Assembly (NCBI GenBank): GCA_029942065.1
Contig: JAPYTY010000144.1
Location: 1-5,829, forward strand
Length of the DNA: 5,829 bases
Reading direction: 5' to 3'
Source: Acidobacteriota bacterium
GTDB lineage: Bacteria > Acidobacteriota > UBA6911 > RPQK01 > JADFOI01
Shown: piece after piece, positions 5,006-5,829 of the stretch
Layout: each line of letters opens with the position of its first letter
Position numbering within the stretch: position 1 is the stretch's first letter
The notes under the pieces: generated by a model
Told to the model about the DNA's origin: nothing
What the model saw: only the letters and a program-made list of their open reading frames with translations
Databases searched by the model: none
Position numbers and translations under genes: made by a program

Positions 5006-5037
5006 GAAAATCCGAAATTCAAACTCCCAAATCCGAA
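5006..5037 (-). repeat. TTCGGATTTGG interspersed repeat, copy 2 (inverted)
   Basis: The reverse complement of this 32-nt stretch matches 2859-2890 at 29 of 32 positions. It lies 2 nt upstream of the Shine-Dalgarno of the amidohydrolase gene, so it forms part of that gene's leader or promoter. Confidence 0.8.
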
Positions 5038-5075
5038 ACAGAACAGAGTTTGGGAGGCGCCTCAGGCACCGATCA

Positions 5076-5094
5076 GGCCGCTCACAGAGCGACC
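5076..5094. repeat. Short hairpin repeat (CGCTC/GAGCG core)
   Basis: GGCCGCTC and GAGCGACC pair at 7 of 8 positions around the loop ACA; the uninterrupted core is 5079-5083 with 5087-5091. With its flanks (TCAGGCCGCTCACAGAGCG) it resembles a repeat I recall between genes of acidobacterial-type genomes. There is no U-tract beyond it, so I do not call it a terminator. Confidence 0.5.
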
Positions 5095-5145
5095 GCTACA
5101 AACATGGCACCAAGTCAACGAAAGCACGATTGCGCAAACGCACGA

Positions 5146-5829
5146 TCAGCGCCCATCAATGCTGTAGGCGTAGACGTAATAGTCGTGGACCGGGTCGGTG
5201 GGCAGACCCCCTTCACCGTTGCTGGTGTATAGATTTCCGTTGGCAATGACGATCCCGCCTCGGGAAGTGCTCTCGATCTGGGACTGCCACAGCTGTTTTC
5301 CGGTTTCCGCATCGAAAGCTTCCAGGCTTCCGTTGCCCAGAGACTGATAGAAAACACCGTTGGCCACACAGACGGGAGCCCGATTCATGCTGTCGTTGTG
5401 ACGCCACCAGACAATTTCACCGGTGTAGGCCTGAAGAGCCGCCGTGACCGACTCGGAGAGTCCCCGCGAACGGCTGGTGATGGGATCACGGTCGGTAATG
5501 GCATTGGAAACCACATACACCTTGTTGTATGCAGTGGCCGTACTATTCCACCAGGGACCTCCCTGAGTGGCCCAGTTGGTCAACATCACCTTCCACAGCA
5601 GTTCGCCCGAATAGCGATCCCAGGTGAAAAAGGCCGTCTTGTTGCCGGCCCCCACACACTTCCGAGTGGCGCCCCGTTTACCGGGGCTCACGGCATCAAA
5701 GAGCATGGGATGACAGGAGAAATCCAGATCAAAAGGATCGGTGGCCCGCACCTGGTAGTACCACAGCAACTCACCCGTCTCGATGTCATTGGCAAGGATG
5801 CTGTCGCTAAAAAGCAGAGGTCCTGGAGG
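5146..5829 (-). CDS. PQQ-type beta-propeller dehydrogenase, C-terminal part (runs off right edge)
   Basis: The minus-strand frame is open from the window edge to TGA at 5148-5146 (227 residues seen). It contains repeated propeller-blade ends of the quinoprotein type: N-D-I-E-T-G-E-L-L-W, W-D-R-Y-S-G-E-L-L-W, L-Q-A-Y-T-G-E-I-V-W and F-D-A-E-T-G-K-Q-L-W. These D/A-x-x-T-G-x-x-x-W motifs are the tryptophan-docking signature of PQQ-dependent alcohol dehydrogenases and relatives. The segment W-Y-Y-Q-V-R-A-T-D-P-F-D-L-D resembles the region of such enzymes that reads W-x-x-Q-x-x-x-x-D. The cofactor and Ca ligands would lie mostly in the missing N-terminal part. No haem CxxCH is seen in the visible part, so an electron acceptor would have to be separate or lie outside the window. 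The family is known to be periplasmic; the substrate cannot be judged. It is followed after 154 nt by the amidohydrolase-cytochrome gene in the same direction. Confidence 0.85.
   Translation of the reverse strand, partial: PPGPLLFSDSILANDIETGELLWYYQVRATDPFDLDFSCHPMLFDAVSPGKRGATRKCVGAGNKTAFFTWDRYSGELLWKVMLTNWATQGGPWWNSTATAYNKVYVVSNAITDRDPITSRSRGLSESVTAALQAYTGEIVWWRHNDSMNRAPVCVANGVFYQSLGNGSLEAFDAETGKQLWQSQIESTSRGGIVIANGNLYTSNGEGGLPTDPVHDYYVYAYSIDGR

Larger units (their letters stand above)
4992..5145. other. 154-nt intergenic region with repeats upstream of the amidohydrolase gene
   Basis: It contains the Shine-Dalgarno AAGGAG (5004-4999, minus), the TTCGGATTTGG repeat directly behind it, a GAGGCGCCTC palindrome (5054-5063), a CCGCTC hairpin (5076-5094) and, near 5106-5115, GGCACCAAGT, shared with 958-968 of the first repeat block. 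No convincing promoter or terminator is visible on the minus strand, so cotranscription with the PQQ-type gene is possible. Confidence 0.55.

Overview
The window looks like a piece of an environmental bacterial genome, most likely Acidobacteriota or a similar soil/marine lineage. This is inference from gene style only: exported PQQ-type beta-propeller dehydrogenase, exported amidohydrolase, small c-type cytochrome modules, a lipoprotein, and intergenic spaces full of short interspersed repeats. No rRNA, tRNA, CRISPR array or transposase is visible.

Layout. Positions 1-171 (minus) hold the N-terminus of a lipoprotein that runs off the left edge. It is divergent from an unrecognised 203-residue protein at 304-915 (plus), which has a plausible sigma70-type promoter at 251-279. 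Positions 916-1071 are a repeat block built around a very long inverted repeat. Positions 1094-1723 (plus) encode an AhpD/carboxymuconolactone-decarboxylase-family protein interrupted by an in-frame TGA at 1385-1387. The TGA falls exactly on the second cysteine of the redox motif (C-H-Y-TGA-x-x-x-H) and is followed at the right distance by a hairpin that fits a bacterial SECIS element, so I read the gene as a selenoprotein with a CxxU active site. Positions 1750-1970 carry a decayed amidohydrolase remnant, and 1971-1997 a strong terminator serving the convergent minus-strand gene.

The right-hand side is all minus strand, read from right to left: the C-terminal part of a PQQ-type beta-propeller protein (5146-5829, running off the edge), an exported amidohydrolase with a C-terminal haem-binding CxxCH domain (3351-4991), and an exported protein that joins the same type of CxxCH module to a Dabb alpha/beta-barrel domain (2028-2696). 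The two haem modules resemble each other (CxxCH, a later W-E-x-T, Met-Leu, and a Y-L-x-x-H-F-G end). This suggests a periplasmic oxidative system in which related cytochrome modules are fused to different partners. A functional link to the PQQ protein is inferred from adjacency only.

The 654-nt space 2697-3350 and the 154-nt space 4992-5145 contain no convincing gene but at least four kinds of short repeats, one of them present in both spaces in opposite orientation. The headline observation is the AhpD-like selenoprotein, which standard annotation would split into two fragments or replace with a longer antisense ORF.
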